DNA of 64,000 bases from Thermohalobaculum sp038534135 (lineage in GTDB: Bacteria; Pseudomonadota; Alphaproteobacteria; Rhodobacterales; Rhodobacteraceae): contig JBCAXJ010000007.1 of assembly GCA_038534135.1 (NCBI GenBank), positions 1 through 64,000 on the forward strand. Direction: 5' to 3'. Both the position numbers and the translations under genes were made by a program. Positions 35,082 to 43,314 of the stretch are shown here, piece after piece (position 1 is the stretch's first letter; every line of letters starts with the position of its first letter). A model generated the notes under the pieces. The model saw nothing but the letters and a program-made list of their open reading frames with translations. It had not been told where the DNA came from and made no database searches.

Positions 35082-35816
35082 ATGCGCTCAGGAGTCATTG
35101 CAAAGAAGATCGGGATGACCCGGCTCTTCATGGAGAATGGTCGGCAGATCCCTGTCACCGTGCTCCAGATGGCAGGTTGCCAGGTCGTCGCTCAGCGGAC
35201 ATCCGACAAGGACGGGTATACCGCCGTCCAGCTCGGCGTTGGCGATGCCAAGGCAAAGAACGTGAACGGTCCGATGCGTGGTCATTTCGCCAAGGCGAAC
35301 GTCGCACCGAAGCGCAAGCTGACCGAGTTCCGGGTGTCCGAGGACAATCTGATCGAGGTCGGCGCCGAGCTTTCGGCGGACCACTTCATTGCCGGCCAGA
35401 AAGTCGATGTGGCAGGAACGTCGGTCGGTAAGGGCTTTGCGGGCGCCATGAAGCGCCACAACTTTGGCGGTCTACGCGCCTCGCACGGTGTCTCGATCAG
35501 CCACCGTTCGCACGGTTCGACAGGTCAGTGTCAGGACCCTGGCCGCGTGTTTAAGGGCAAGAAGATGGCCGGTCACATGGGTGCCGCGCGGGTCACTGTG
35601 CAGAACCTCGAGATCGTCAAAACCGACGCCGATCGCGGCTTGCTCATGATCAAGGGCGCTGTTCCTGGATCGAAGGGTGGTTGGGTTACGGTGTGCGATG
35701 CCGTCAAGGTCGCCGCACCCGATGGTCTTCCGACCCCGGCTGCAATCCGCGCGGCGGCAGAGGCTGTTGCTGCAGCTCCGGTGGAAGACGTTCCCGCCGA
35801 GGGAGGTGAGGAATGA
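35082..35816 (+). CDS. rplC: 50S ribosomal protein L3
   Basis: The protein has 244 residues from the ATG at 35082 with GGAGG 6 bases upstream; the frame opens earlier, at 35052. Conserved parts are SGVIAKKIGMTRLF at the N-terminus, the central loop near the peptidyl transferase centre (KRHNFGGLRASHGVSISHRSHGSTGQ, split) and KMAGHMGAARVTVQNLE. An Ala/Pro-rich acidic tail extends beyond the E. coli form, as usual in alpha-proteobacteria. It overlaps rplD by 4 bases. Confidence 0.96.
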   Translation: MRSGVIAKKIGMTRLFMENGRQIPVTVLQMAGCQVVAQRTSDKDGYTAVQLGVGDAKAKNVNGPMRGHFAKANVAPKRKLTEFRVSEDNLIEVGAELSADHFIAGQKVDVAGTSVGKGFAGAMKRHNFGGLRASHGVSISHRSHGSTGQCQDPGRVFKGKKMAGHMGAARVTVQNLEIVKTDADRGLLMIKGAVPGSKGGWVTVCDAVKVAAPDGLPTPAAIRAAAEAVAAAPVEDVPAEGGEE

Positions 35817-36433
35817 AGACCGACGTAACGACGCTGGACGCTGCGGCAGCCGGTGACATCGAACTCGCCGAGGCGATCTTCGGGGTCGAGCCGCGGGCGG
35901 ACATCCTGCACCGGGTCGTGCGCTGGCAGCGCGCCAAGAAGCAGGCTGGCACGCACAAGACCAAGAGCCGGGGCGAGACTGCATATTCGACCAAGAAGAT
36001 CTATCGTCAGAAGGGTACTGGCGGCGCCCGTCACGGGGATCGCGGCGTTGCTCAGTTCCGCAAGGGCGGCACAGCGAAGGGCCCGGTCGTTCGCAGCCAT
36101 GCGCATGATCTGCCGAAGAAGGTGCGCGCACTGGGTCTTAAGATGGCGCTGAGCGCGAAGGCAAAGGCAGGCGAACTGGTCGTGATCGATCAGGCGTCGA
36201 TGGATGCGCCGAAGACCAAGGCCCTTGCCGAGAAGACCTCGAAGCTGGGCTGGTCGAAGGCACTGGTGATCGATGGGGCCGAGCTCGATGCGAACTTTGC
36301 GCGTGCGGCGCAGAACATCGACGGCCTGGACGTCCTGCCGTCGCAGGGTGCGAACGTCTACGACATTCTGAACCACAAGACACTGGTCCTGACAAAGGCG
36401 GGTGTCGAGGCTCTGGAGGCACGGCTGTCATGA
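35813..36433 (+). CDS. rplD: 50S ribosomal protein L4
   Basis: This 206-residue protein has an extended loop lining the peptide exit tunnel (KSRGETAYSTKKIYRQKGTGGARHGDR, split around residues 51-78). C-terminal blocks include ALVIDGAELDANFARAAQNI and NVYDILNHKTLVLTK. In E. coli L4 represses the S10 operon; no such leader is evident here. Its ATGA start overlaps the rplC stop, and its end overlaps rplW by 4 bases. Confidence 0.96.
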   Translation: MKTDVTTLDAAAAGDIELAEAIFGVEPRADILHRVVRWQRAKKQAGTHKTKSRGETAYSTKKIYRQKGTGGARHGDRGVAQFRKGGTAKGPVVRSHAHDLPKKVRALGLKMALSAKAKAGELVVIDQASMDAPKTKALAEKTSKLGWSKALVIDGAELDANFARAAQNIDGLDVLPSQGANVYDILNHKTLVLTKAGVEALEARLS

Positions 36434-36726
36434 CCGCCAAGGCTGATCTCTACGACGTGATCCGCAAGCCGGTGATCACGGAAAAGGCGACGATGACATC
36501 CGAGGCCAATGGTCTGGTCTTTGAAGTGCACATCGACGCGAACAAACCGCTGATCAAGGAAGCGGTCGAGACGCTGTTCAATGTCAAGGTGAAGGCCGTG
36601 AACACGACCGTCACCAAGGGCAAGAGCAAGCGGTTCCGTGGACGCCCCGGCGTCCGCAAGGACGTGAAGAAAGCCTATGTGACCCTGGAAGAGGGCCACA
36701 TGATCGACGTGACCACGGGCCTCTGA
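36430..36726 (+). CDS. rplW: 50S ribosomal protein L23
   Basis: This 98-residue protein sits at the tunnel exit, where trigger factor and SRP dock. It shows YDVIRKPVITEKATM at the N-terminus and VKAVNTTVTKGKSKRFRG in the tunnel loop. It overlaps the rplD stop as ATGA and is followed by rplB after 40 bases. Confidence 0.96.
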   Translation: MTAKADLYDVIRKPVITEKATMTSEANGLVFEVHIDANKPLIKEAVETLFNVKVKAVNTTVTKGKSKRFRGRPGVRKDVKKAYVTLEEGHMIDVTTGL

Positions 36727-36766
36727 GGCGCGGGTCGGTAACTGAAAGCAGACGGAAGACAGCAAG

Positions 36767-37600
36767 ATGGCGTTGAAAACATACAACCCAACGACGCCGG
36801 GCCAGCGTGGGCTGGTTCTGATCGACCGTTCGGAGCTTTGGAAGGGTCGCCCAGTCAAACGCCTCACGCAGGGTTTGACGAAATCGGGCGGCCGGAACAA
36901 CACCGGACGGATCACCTCGCGCAGGCGAGGCGGCGGAGCGAAGCGGCTTTATCGCATCGTGGACTTCAAGCGGCGGAAACAGGACATTCCGGCGACGGTC
37001 CAGCGCATTGAATACGATCCCAACCGGACCGCTTTCATCGCGTTGATCCAGTATCGCGATGGCGAGCAGGCCTATATCCTGGCGCCGCAGCGTCTCGGCA
37101 TCGGTGACACGGTCGTCTCCGGCGGTCGCGTCGACATCAAGCCGGGCAACGCGATGCCGTTCACCGGAATGCCGATCGGGACGATCGTTCACAACATCGA
37201 GCTGAAGCCGGGCAAAGGCGGGCAGATCGCACGGTCTGCCGGCACCTATGCTCAGTTCGTTGGGCGCGATGGTGGTTACGCGCAGATCCGCCTCAGCTCG
37301 GGCGAGCTTCGCCTGGTGCGGCAAGAGTGCATGGCGACGGTCGGTGCGGTGTCGAACCCGGATCACTCGAACCAGAATTTCGGGAAAGCGGGCCGTATCC
37401 GTCACAAGGGCAAGCGGCCTTCGGTCCGCGGCGTCGTCATGAACCCGATCGATCACCCGCACGGCGGTGGTGAAGGCCGGACTTCGGGCGGCCGTCACCC
37501 GGTCACGCCATGGGGCAAGCCGACGAAAGGCCATCGCACCCGGTCGAACAAGACGACCGACAAGTACATCCTGCGCTCGCGCCACGCGCGGAAGAAATAA
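36767..37600 (+). CDS. rplB: 50S ribosomal protein L2
   Basis: This 277-residue protein is needed for subunit association and peptidyl transfer. It has GRNNTGRITSRRRGGGAKRLYR in the N-terminal extension, and near the C-terminus VMNPIDHPHGGGEGRTSGGRHPVTPWG (split), including the conserved His in the HPHGGG loop. It is 13 bases before rpsS. Confidence 0.97.
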   Translation: MALKTYNPTTPGQRGLVLIDRSELWKGRPVKRLTQGLTKSGGRNNTGRITSRRRGGGAKRLYRIVDFKRRKQDIPATVQRIEYDPNRTAFIALIQYRDGEQAYILAPQRLGIGDTVVSGGRVDIKPGNAMPFTGMPIGTIVHNIELKPGKGGQIARSAGTYAQFVGRDGGYAQIRLSSGELRLVRQECMATVGAVSNPDHSNQNFGKAGRIRHKGKRPSVRGVVMNPIDHPHGGGEGRTSGGRHPVTPWGKPTKGHRTRSNKTTDKYILRSRHARKK

Positions 37601-37613
37601 GGGGACGACGTAA

Positions 37614-37892
37614 ATGCCACGTTCCGTCTGGAAGGGTCCGTTTGTCGACTCCTACCTGTTGAAGAAAGCCGAGAAGGTTCGCGAGTCGGGCCGCAACGAG
37701 GTCATCAAGATCTGGTCGCGCCGCTCCACGATCCTGCCTCAGTTCGTTGGCCTGACCTTTGGGGTCTATAACGGCCGTAAGCATATTCCGGTCAACGTGT
37801 CTGAAGACATGATCGGCCACAAGTTCGGTGAGTTTTCGCCGACCCGTACTTATTACGGGCACGCGGCCGACAAAAAAGCGAAGCGGAAGTAA
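37614..37892 (+). CDS. rpsS: 30S ribosomal protein S19
   Basis: This 92-residue head protein of the small subunit begins PRSVWKGPFVDSYLLKKAEK. The signature STILPQFVGLTFGVYNGRKH and GHKFGEFSPTRTYYGHAADKK (split) are present. It is 3 bases before rplV. Confidence 0.97.
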   Translation: MPRSVWKGPFVDSYLLKKAEKVRESGRNEVIKIWSRRSTILPQFVGLTFGVYNGRKHIPVNVSEDMIGHKFGEFSPTRTYYGHAADKKAKRK

Positions 37893-37895
37893 GCC

Positions 37896-38276
37896 ATGGG
37901 CAAGGAAAAGAACCCGCGCCGCGCCGCAGAGAACGAAGCGATTGCGACGCTGCGGATGCTGAAGACCAGCCCGCAGAAGCTGAACCTGGTCGCTGGCATG
38001 ATCCGTGGAAAGCCGGTCGATAAGGCGCTGACCGCGCTGACCTTCTCGAAGAAGCGCATCGCAATCGACGTGAAGAAGACGCTGGAATCGGCGATCGCGA
38101 ATGCCGAGAACAACCATGGCCTGGACGTTGACGAACTGGTCGTGGCCGAGGCTTACGTCGGCAAGAACCTGGTCATGAAGCGCGGTCGTCCGCGGGCCCG
38201 TGGCCGGTTTGGGCGGATCATGAAGCCATTCAGCCAGATCACGATCAAGGTGCGTCAGGTAGAGGAGCAGGCCTGA
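37896..38276 (+). CDS. rplV: 50S ribosomal protein L22
   Basis: This 126-residue protein reaches into the exit tunnel with its beta-hairpin. It shows SPQKLNLVAGMIRGKPVDKAL, AIANAENNHGLDVDELVVAEAYVGK (split) and the loop KRGRPRARGRFGRIMKPFS, where macrolide-resistance changes occur in other species; no such change is obvious. Its stop overlaps the rpsC start by one base. Confidence 0.97.
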   Translation: MGKEKNPRRAAENEAIATLRMLKTSPQKLNLVAGMIRGKPVDKALTALTFSKKRIAIDVKKTLESAIANAENNHGLDVDELVVAEAYVGKNLVMKRGRPRARGRFGRIMKPFSQITIKVRQVEEQA

Positions 38277-39010
38277 TGGGTCATAAAGTCAATCCAGTCG
38301 GTCTGCGCGTTCAGATCAACCGTACCTGGGACAGCCGCTGGTACGCCAACACCCGCGAATACGGCGATCTGTTGCACGAGGATCTGAAGATCCGCGCCTT
38401 CATCAAGGACGAGTGCAAGCAGGCAGGCATCAGCCGCGTGATCATCGAGCGTCCGCACCGCAAGTGCCGCGTGACGATCTACACGGCGCGTCCGGGCGTG
38501 ATCATCGGCAAGAAGGGCGCCGATATCGAGAACCTGCGCAAGAAGGTCGCCAACCTGACGGACTCGGAACTGCACCTGAACATCGTCGAGGTGCGCCGCC
38601 CCGAGATCGACGCTCAGTTGGTTGCCGAGAACATTTGCCAGCAGCTAGAACGTCGTGTCTCGTTCCGTCGCGCCATGAAGCGCGCCGTTCAGAACGCGAT
38701 GCGCATGGGCGCCCAGGGGATCCGGGTCAACTGTGCCGGTCGCCTCGGCGGCGCCGAGATCGCGCGTACCGAATGGTATCGCGAGGGCCGGGTGCCGCTG
38801 CACACGCTGCGCGCGGACATCGACTACGCGCACTCGGAAGGTCTGACCGCCTATGGGATCATCGGCGTCAAGGTCTGGATCTTCAAAGGCGAGATCATGG
38901 AACACGACCCGGCGGCACGGGATCGCCGTCAGTCGGAAATGCAGGAAGGCGCCTCGGGTGGCGGCCGTCCGGGTGGCCGCGGGGACCGCGACCGTCCTGG
39001 CGCACGCTGA
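38276..39010 (+). CDS. rpsC: 30S ribosomal protein S3
   Basis: This 244-residue protein lines the mRNA entry channel. The KH domain includes [16 protein letters not shown], and the C-terminal half has [33 protein letters not shown]-like sequence (here [18 protein letters not shown]). The tail is rich in Gly, Arg and Asp ([16 protein letters not shown]). It is followed by an 81-base gap before rplP. Confidence 0.97.
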   Translation: [244 protein letters not shown]

Positions 39011-39091
39011 GGCGACGCCCTTTAACCGTCGCGCATCTCGACGCCACGCCTGACACGGCTGCACCGGGGTGTGTTCTAGGAGGACTGAGAC

Positions 39092-39505
39092 ATGCTGTCT
39101 CCGAAGCGTACGAAATTCCGCAAGCTCCACAAGGGCCGGATCAAGGGTGAAGCCAAGGGCGGGACCGCTCTGAACTTCGGCTCGTTTGGACTGAAGTCTA
39201 TCGAGCCCGAGCGGATCACCGCGCGCCAGATCGAAAGCGCCCGCCGTGCCATGGTGCGTCACATGAAACGCCAGGGCCGGTACTGGATCCGCATCTTCCC
39301 GGACACCCCGGTCACCCAGAAGCCGACCGAGGTTCGTATGGGTAAAGGTAAGGGTTCGGTCGAGTACTGGGCAGCCAAAGTGAAGCCGGGCCGTGTGATG
39401 TTCGAACTGGACGGTGTGTCCGAGTCGATTGCTCGCGAGGCTCTGCGCCTCGCTGCGATGAAACTGCCGGTGAAAACCCGCATCGTCGCGCGCGAAGACT
39501 GGTAA
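39092..39505 (+). CDS. rplP: 50S ribosomal protein L16
   Basis: This 137-residue protein helps position tRNA in the A and P sites. It starts LSPKRTKFRKLHKGRIKG and contains RIFPDTPVTQKPTEVRMGKGKGSVEYWAAKVKPG (split), including the conserved Arg-Met-Gly-Lys-Gly-Lys loop. GGAGGA precedes the ATG. A non-ribosomal small membrane protein gene follows after 7 bases. Confidence 0.97.
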   Translation: MLSPKRTKFRKLHKGRIKGEAKGGTALNFGSFGLKSIEPERITARQIESARRAMVRHMKRQGRYWIRIFPDTPVTQKPTEVRMGKGKGSVEYWAAKVKPGRVMFELDGVSESIAREALRLAAMKLPVKTRIVAREDW

Positions 39506-39512
39506 GACTGGT

Positions 39513-39749
39513 ATGACAGCCGCGGCGCCCCGCTTTGCGATGGTTGACATTGTCAAGTGGGTCGCGACGGCCATCCAGCTGGTCGGTTACGGCCTGACGG
39601 GCCTGAATGTCGTCCCCTGGAACGTTTATGCTTTTGTTGTGGGGATCGTGCTCTGGTTTTCGGTGGGCGTGATGTGGAAAGACCGCGCTATCATGGTGGT
39701 CCATGTTGGCGCCTTCATTTCTCTGGTTGGCGGTTATCTGAACAGCTAG
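39513..39749 (+). CDS. Small membrane protein within the ribosomal operon (DUF6552-like)
   Basis: This 78-residue protein has three hydrophobic stretches: WVATAIQLVGYGLTGLNV (about 15-32), VYAFVVGIVLWFSVGVMW (about 38-55) and VVHVGAFISLVGGYL (about 62-76), with only WKDR as a charged loop. It resembles a small family I recall as DUF6552, found in this genomic position in Rhodobacterales; that name is from memory. It lies 7 bases after rplP and 150 bases before rpmC, so it is co-transcribed with ribosomal genes. Its function is unknown. Confidence 0.8.
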   Translation: MTAAAPRFAMVDIVKWVATAIQLVGYGLTGLNVVPWNVYAFVVGIVLWFSVGVMWKDRAIMVVHVGAFISLVGGYLNS

Positions 39750-39899
39750 TGGCCGCTCACGTGAAAGAAATGCGATCGCGGGCCCGATTCGGGGTTGCAA
39801 CCTAAGATCGACGGGCGTAGAGAGCGCGCTCTTCACAGACTCCACCGGACGTTCGGTGACCTTCGGGGCCGCCCGGTGATGTTGAAAGGATGACGGCGC

Positions 39900-40106
39900 A
39901 TGAACGCCAGTGAATTGCGTGACAAGACACCGGACCAGCTTCGCGAGGAGCTTGAAGGCCTGAAGAAGGAAGCGTTCAATCTGCGGTTCCAGGCAGCGAC
40001 CGGTCAGCTTGAAAACACCGCCCAGATGCGGAGCGTTCGCCGCAATGCCGCGCGCGTCAAGACCATCCTGAATGAGAAGGCAAGTGCTGCCGCGAGTGAG
40101 GCGTAA
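39900..40106 (+). CDS. rpmC: 50S ribosomal protein L29
   Basis: This 68-residue two-helix protein sits next to L23 at the tunnel exit. It shows NASELRDKTPDQLREELEGLKKEAFNLRFQ (split) and the family sequence MRSVRRNAARVKTILNEK. It is 3 bases before rpsQ. The preceding 150-base gap shows no gene. Confidence 0.96.
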   Translation: MNASELRDKTPDQLREELEGLKKEAFNLRFQAATGQLENTAQMRSVRRNAARVKTILNEKASAAASEA

Positions 40107-40109
40107 GAG

Positions 40110-40343
40110 ATGCCGAAGAGAATCCTGCAAGGCACCGTCGTCAGCGACAGGAACGACAAGACGGTTACTGTCCTGGTCGAGCGCCGCTTCACGCACCCGG
40201 TGATGAAAAAGACCGTGCGGTCGTCGAAGAAGTACCGCGCCCACGACGAGAGCAATGCCTGCAAGGCAGGCGAGATCGTACGCATTATCGAATGCGCACC
40301 ACGATCCAAATCCAAACGCTGGGAGGTTTATTCCGAGGCGTAA
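40110..40343 (+). CDS. rpsQ: 30S ribosomal protein S17
   Basis: This 77-residue OB-fold protein binds the 5' domain of 16S rRNA. It shows LQGTVVSDRNDKTVTVLVERR, HPVMKKTVRSSKKYRAHDE and RIIECAPRSKSKRWEV, all family features. It is followed by an 80-base gap to rplN. Confidence 0.97.
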   Translation: MPKRILQGTVVSDRNDKTVTVLVERRFTHPVMKKTVRSSKKYRAHDESNACKAGEIVRIIECAPRSKSKRWEVYSEA

Positions 40344-40423
40344 GCCCCAGGATATAACCTTCCGGTTCGAACGAAACCCGGGCCCAGACAACAGAACAGG
40401 GTCCACAGGTCGGGAGAACGGAC

Positions 40424-40792
40424 ATGATCCAGATGCAGTCCAATCTGGATGTTGCCGACAATTCCGGTGCGCGACGGGTCCAATGCATCAAGGTGCTTGG
40501 CGGCTCGAAACGCAAGTACGCCGGTGTTGGTGACATTATTGTCGTCTCGGTCAAAGAGGCGATCCCCCGCGGCCGCGTCAAGAAGGGCGACATCCGCAAG
40601 GCCGTCATCGTGCGCACCGCGAAAGAGGTGAAGCGCGCAGACGGCACATCGATCCGCTTTGACCGCAATGCGGCGGTGATCCTCAACAACGCAGGCGAGC
40701 CGGTCGGCACCCGTATCTTCGGGCCGGTCGTGCGTGAGCTGCGCGCGAAGAACTTCATGAAGATCATCTCGCTGGCGCCGGAGGTGCTGTGA
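40424..40792 (+). CDS. rplN: 50S ribosomal protein L14
   Basis: This 122-residue protein at the subunit interface starts MIQMQSNLDVADNSGARRVQCI (split after the first strand), with KVLGGSKRKYAGVGDIIVVSVK and the C-terminal GPVVRELRAKNFMKIISLAPEVL. The last base of the stop overlaps the rplX start. Confidence 0.98.
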   Translation: MIQMQSNLDVADNSGARRVQCIKVLGGSKRKYAGVGDIIVVSVKEAIPRGRVKKGDIRKAVIVRTAKEVKRADGTSIRFDRNAAVILNNAGEPVGTRIFGPVVRELRAKNFMKIISLAPEVL

Positions 40793-41106
40793 TGGCTGCG
40801 AAGCTCAAGAAAGGCGATCAGGTCGTCGTGCTCGCGGGCCGCGACCGAGGCAAGAAAGGTGAGATCATCCGCGTTCTGCCGACCGAAGGGCGCGCATACG
40901 TCTCGGGCATCAACATGGTGACCCGTCACCAGCGTCAGACCCAGAACGCGCCCGGTGGCCGGCTGCCGCAAGAAGCGGCAATCGACATTTCGAACCTTGC
41001 AATCCAGGATCCGAAAGACGGCGAGGCGACACGCGTCGGTTTCCGGATGGAAGATGGCAAGAAGGTTCGTTTCGCAAAGAAATCCGGGGAGACGATCGAT
41101 GGCTGA
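40792..41106 (+). CDS. rplX: 50S ribosomal protein L24
   Basis: The protein has 104 residues from the ATG at 40792, with GGAGG about 7 bases upstream; the GTG just before it is less likely. The KOW motif LKKGDQVVVLAGRDRGKKGEI is at the N-terminus. The protein initiates 50S assembly. It overlaps rplN by one base and rplE by 8 bases. Confidence 0.96.
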   Translation: MAAKLKKGDQVVVLAGRDRGKKGEIIRVLPTEGRAYVSGINMVTRHQRQTQNAPGGRLPQEAAIDISNLAIQDPKDGEATRVGFRMEDGKKVRFAKKSGETIDG

Positions 41107-41659
41107 TGGTGCTCCGTACATCCCGCGCCTGAAGACGCACTACCGCGAGACGGTCCGCGACGCGATGAAGGAAGAGTTTTCCTACAAGAACGACATGATG
41201 ATCCCCAAGCTGGAGAAGGTCGTTCTGAACATGGGTGTCGGCGAAGCGGTTGGAGACTCGAAGAAGATCAAGTCGGCGCATGACGAGCTGATGCTGATCG
41301 CCGCTCAGAAGCCGGTCATCACCAAAGCGCGCAAGTCGATCGCTGGCTTCAAGGTACGTGAAGAGATGCCGCTGGGCGTGAAGGTCACGATGCGCGGCGA
41401 CCGCATGTACGACTTCATGGATCGGTTGACGACCATTGCAATGCCGCGGATCCGGGATTTCCGGGGCGTCAGCGGCAGGAGCTTCGACGGCAACGGCAAT
41501 TACGCGATGGGCATCCGCGAGCATATCGTGTTCCCCGAGATTGACTATGACAAGGTCGATCAGGTTCGGGGCATGGACATCATCATCTGTACCACGGCGC
41601 GCACGGACGCCGAGGCGAAGGCACTGTTGAAGCATTTCAACATGCCCTTCTCTGATTGA
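41099..41659 (+). CDS. rplE: 50S ribosomal protein L5
   Basis: The protein has 186 residues from the ATG at 41099, inside the end of rplX; the open frame reaches back to 40955 as a shadow. Family blocks are KLEKVVLNMGVGEAVGDSKKI (split), KPVITKARKSIAGFKVREEMPLG and FRGVSGRSFDGNGNYAMGI. It binds 5S rRNA. Confidence 0.96.
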   Translation: MADGAPYIPRLKTHYRETVRDAMKEEFSYKNDMMIPKLEKVVLNMGVGEAVGDSKKIKSAHDELMLIAAQKPVITKARKSIAGFKVREEMPLGVKVTMRGDRMYDFMDRLTTIAMPRIRDFRGVSGRSFDGNGNYAMGIREHIVFPEIDYDKVDQVRGMDIIICTTARTDAEAKALLKHFNMPFSD

Positions 41660-41676
41660 TCGGACGGGAGAGCATC

Positions 41677-41982
41677 ATGGCGAAAGCAGGGATGATCGAG
41701 CGTGAGAAGAAGCGGGCACGGCTTGTGGCGAAGTACGCCAAGAAGCGGGCTGCTTTGAAAGAGATCGCGGACAACCAGGATCTGACGATGGAGGAGCGTT
41801 TTCGCGCCCGCCTGAAGCTGGCCAAATTGCCGCGAAACTCAGCGCCGACGCGGATGCACAACCGTTGTCAGGTCTCGGGCCGACCGAAGGCGTACTATCG
41901 CAAGCTCAAGATGAGCCGTATTGCGCTTCGCGATCTCGCCTCGTTCGGCCAGGTGCCGGGCATGGTCAAATCAAGCTGGTAA
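41677..41982 (+). CDS. rpsN: 30S ribosomal protein S14 (zinc-free type)
   Basis: The protein has 101 residues from the ATG at 41677. It starts AKAGMIEREKKRARLVAKYA and ends LASFGQVPGMVKSSW. The central RMHNRCQVSGRPKAYYRKLKM keeps a single Cys instead of the four that define the zinc-binding short form, so it is the long zinc-independent type. It is 13 bases before rpsH. Confidence 0.96.
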   Translation: MAKAGMIEREKKRARLVAKYAKKRAALKEIADNQDLTMEERFRARLKLAKLPRNSAPTRMHNRCQVSGRPKAYYRKLKMSRIALRDLASFGQVPGMVKSSW

Positions 41983-41995
41983 GGGAGGGCAGAGC

Positions 41996-42388
41996 ATGAA
42001 CGATCCTCTCGGCGATATGCTGACCCGCATCCGCAACGCGGCCATGCGCAACAAGTCGACTGTACGCTCGCCGTCGTCGAAATTGCGCCAGCGCGTTCTA
42101 GACGTCCTGCAGGACGAGGGTTTCATCCGAGGCTACGAGGTCATCGACAGCGGTGACCACAAGCCGGAGATCGAGATCAGCCTGAAGTACTTCGAAGGCA
42201 CACCGGTGATCCGCGAACTCAAGCGCGTGTCCAAGCCGGGACGCCGGGCGTACTCGAACGTTGGCGCAATGCCACAGGTTCGCAACGGCCTGGGCGTGGC
42301 AATTGTCTCGACCTCGAAGGGCGTGATGTCCGACTCGAAGGCGCGGGCCGCCAATGTCGGCGGCGAAGTGCTCTGCACGGTATTCTGA
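41996..42388 (+). CDS. rpsH: 30S ribosomal protein S8
   Basis: The protein has 130 residues from the ATG at 41996 and begins NDPLGDMLTRIRNAAMRNKS. It ends with the family signature TSKGVMSDSKARAANVGGEVLCTVF (split). In E. coli S8 represses the spc operon by binding the rplE region. It is 11 bases before rplF. Confidence 0.97.
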   Translation: MNDPLGDMLTRIRNAAMRNKSTVRSPSSKLRQRVLDVLQDEGFIRGYEVIDSGDHKPEIEISLKYFEGTPVIRELKRVSKPGRRAYSNVGAMPQVRNGLGVAIVSTSKGVMSDSKARAANVGGEVLCTVF

Positions 42389-42399
42389 GGAGACCGCAG

Positions 42400-42933
42400 A
42401 TGTCACGAATTGGAAAACGACCGATCGAGGCGCCGCAGGGTGTCGAGTTCAAGGTCTCCGGCCAGACGATCGAATGCAAGGGGCCAAAGGGCACGCGTTC
42501 GTTCACGGCAACCGACGATGTCGACATCGTGGTGGATGGTGGCGCGGTCACGGTCAAGCCACGCGGCATGTCCAAGCGGGCGCGCCAGCAATGGGGCATG
42601 ACCCGCACGATGATCCAGAACCTGGCGACAGGCGTCACCGACGGTTTCAAGAAAGAGCTTGAGATCACCGGGGTCGGCTATCGTGCACAGGTCCAGGGCA
42701 AGACCCTGAAACTGGCGCTCGGTTACAGCCATGACGTCGACTTCGCCATCCCCGATGGCATTGACGTCAAATGCGCGAAGCCGACCGAGATCGAGGTTAC
42801 GGGCATCGACCAGCAACTGGTGGGCGAGACTGCGGCCAAGATCCGCGAGTGGCGCCGCCCCGAGCCCTTCAAGGGCAAGGGTATCAGGTACAAGGGCGAG
42901 TACATCTTCCGCAAGGAAGGCAAGAAGAAGTAA
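42400..42933 (+). CDS. rplF: 50S ribosomal protein L6
   Basis: This 177-residue two-domain protein lies near the factor-binding site. It starts SRIGKRPIEAPQGVEFKVSG. The C-terminal signature WRRPEPFKGKGIRYKGEYI is intact. It is 10 bases before rplR. Confidence 0.97.
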   Translation: MSRIGKRPIEAPQGVEFKVSGQTIECKGPKGTRSFTATDDVDIVVDGGAVTVKPRGMSKRARQQWGMTRTMIQNLATGVTDGFKKELEITGVGYRAQVQGKTLKLALGYSHDVDFAIPDGIDVKCAKPTEIEVTGIDQQLVGETAAKIREWRRPEPFKGKGIRYKGEYIFRKEGKKK

Positions 42934-42943
42934 GGACCGGACA

Positions 42944-43303
42944 ATGGCGAACAGCAAACGCGATCTGTTCCTGAAGCGCCGCATGCGCGTCCGGAACAAA
43001 CTTAGGAAAACAAGCCGTGGCCGGTTGCGCATGAGTGTGCACCGGTCGTCGAAGAACCTCTCGGTGCAGATCATCGATGACGTGCAGGGTGTGACCCTGG
43101 CCGCGGCATCGACGCTCGAGGCATCGCTGGGCGTCATCGGCAAGAACAACGCCGAGGCGGCCGCAAAGGTCGGCACCGCGATCGCGGAGCGGGCCAAGGC
43201 CAAGGAGATCAACGAGGTCTACTTCGACCGCGGTGGCTTCCTGTTCCACGGCAAGATCAAGGCTCTGGCCGATGCCGCCCGTGAGGGCGGTCTCAAGTTC
43301 TGA
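42944..43303 (+). CDS. rplR: 50S ribosomal protein L18
   Basis: The protein has 119 residues from the ATG at 42944; the open frame extends back to 42731 as a shadow of rplF. It shows RRMRVRNKLRKTSRGRLRMSVHRSSKN (split) for 5S rRNA contact and ends YFDRGGFLFHGKIKALADAAREGGL, a typical family C-terminus. Confidence 0.97.
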   Translation: MANSKRDLFLKRRMRVRNKLRKTSRGRLRMSVHRSSKNLSVQIIDDVQGVTLAAASTLEASLGVIGKNNAEAAAKVGTAIAERAKAKEINEVYFDRGGFLFHGKIKALADAAREGGLKF

Positions 43304-43314
43304 GGAGGCGATAG

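Noticed and set aside
39557..39805. An alternative plus-strand frame overlapping the small membrane protein gene
   Set aside because: It lacks a ribosome site and has a random Arg/Gly-rich composition, whereas the 39513 frame has clear membrane helices.
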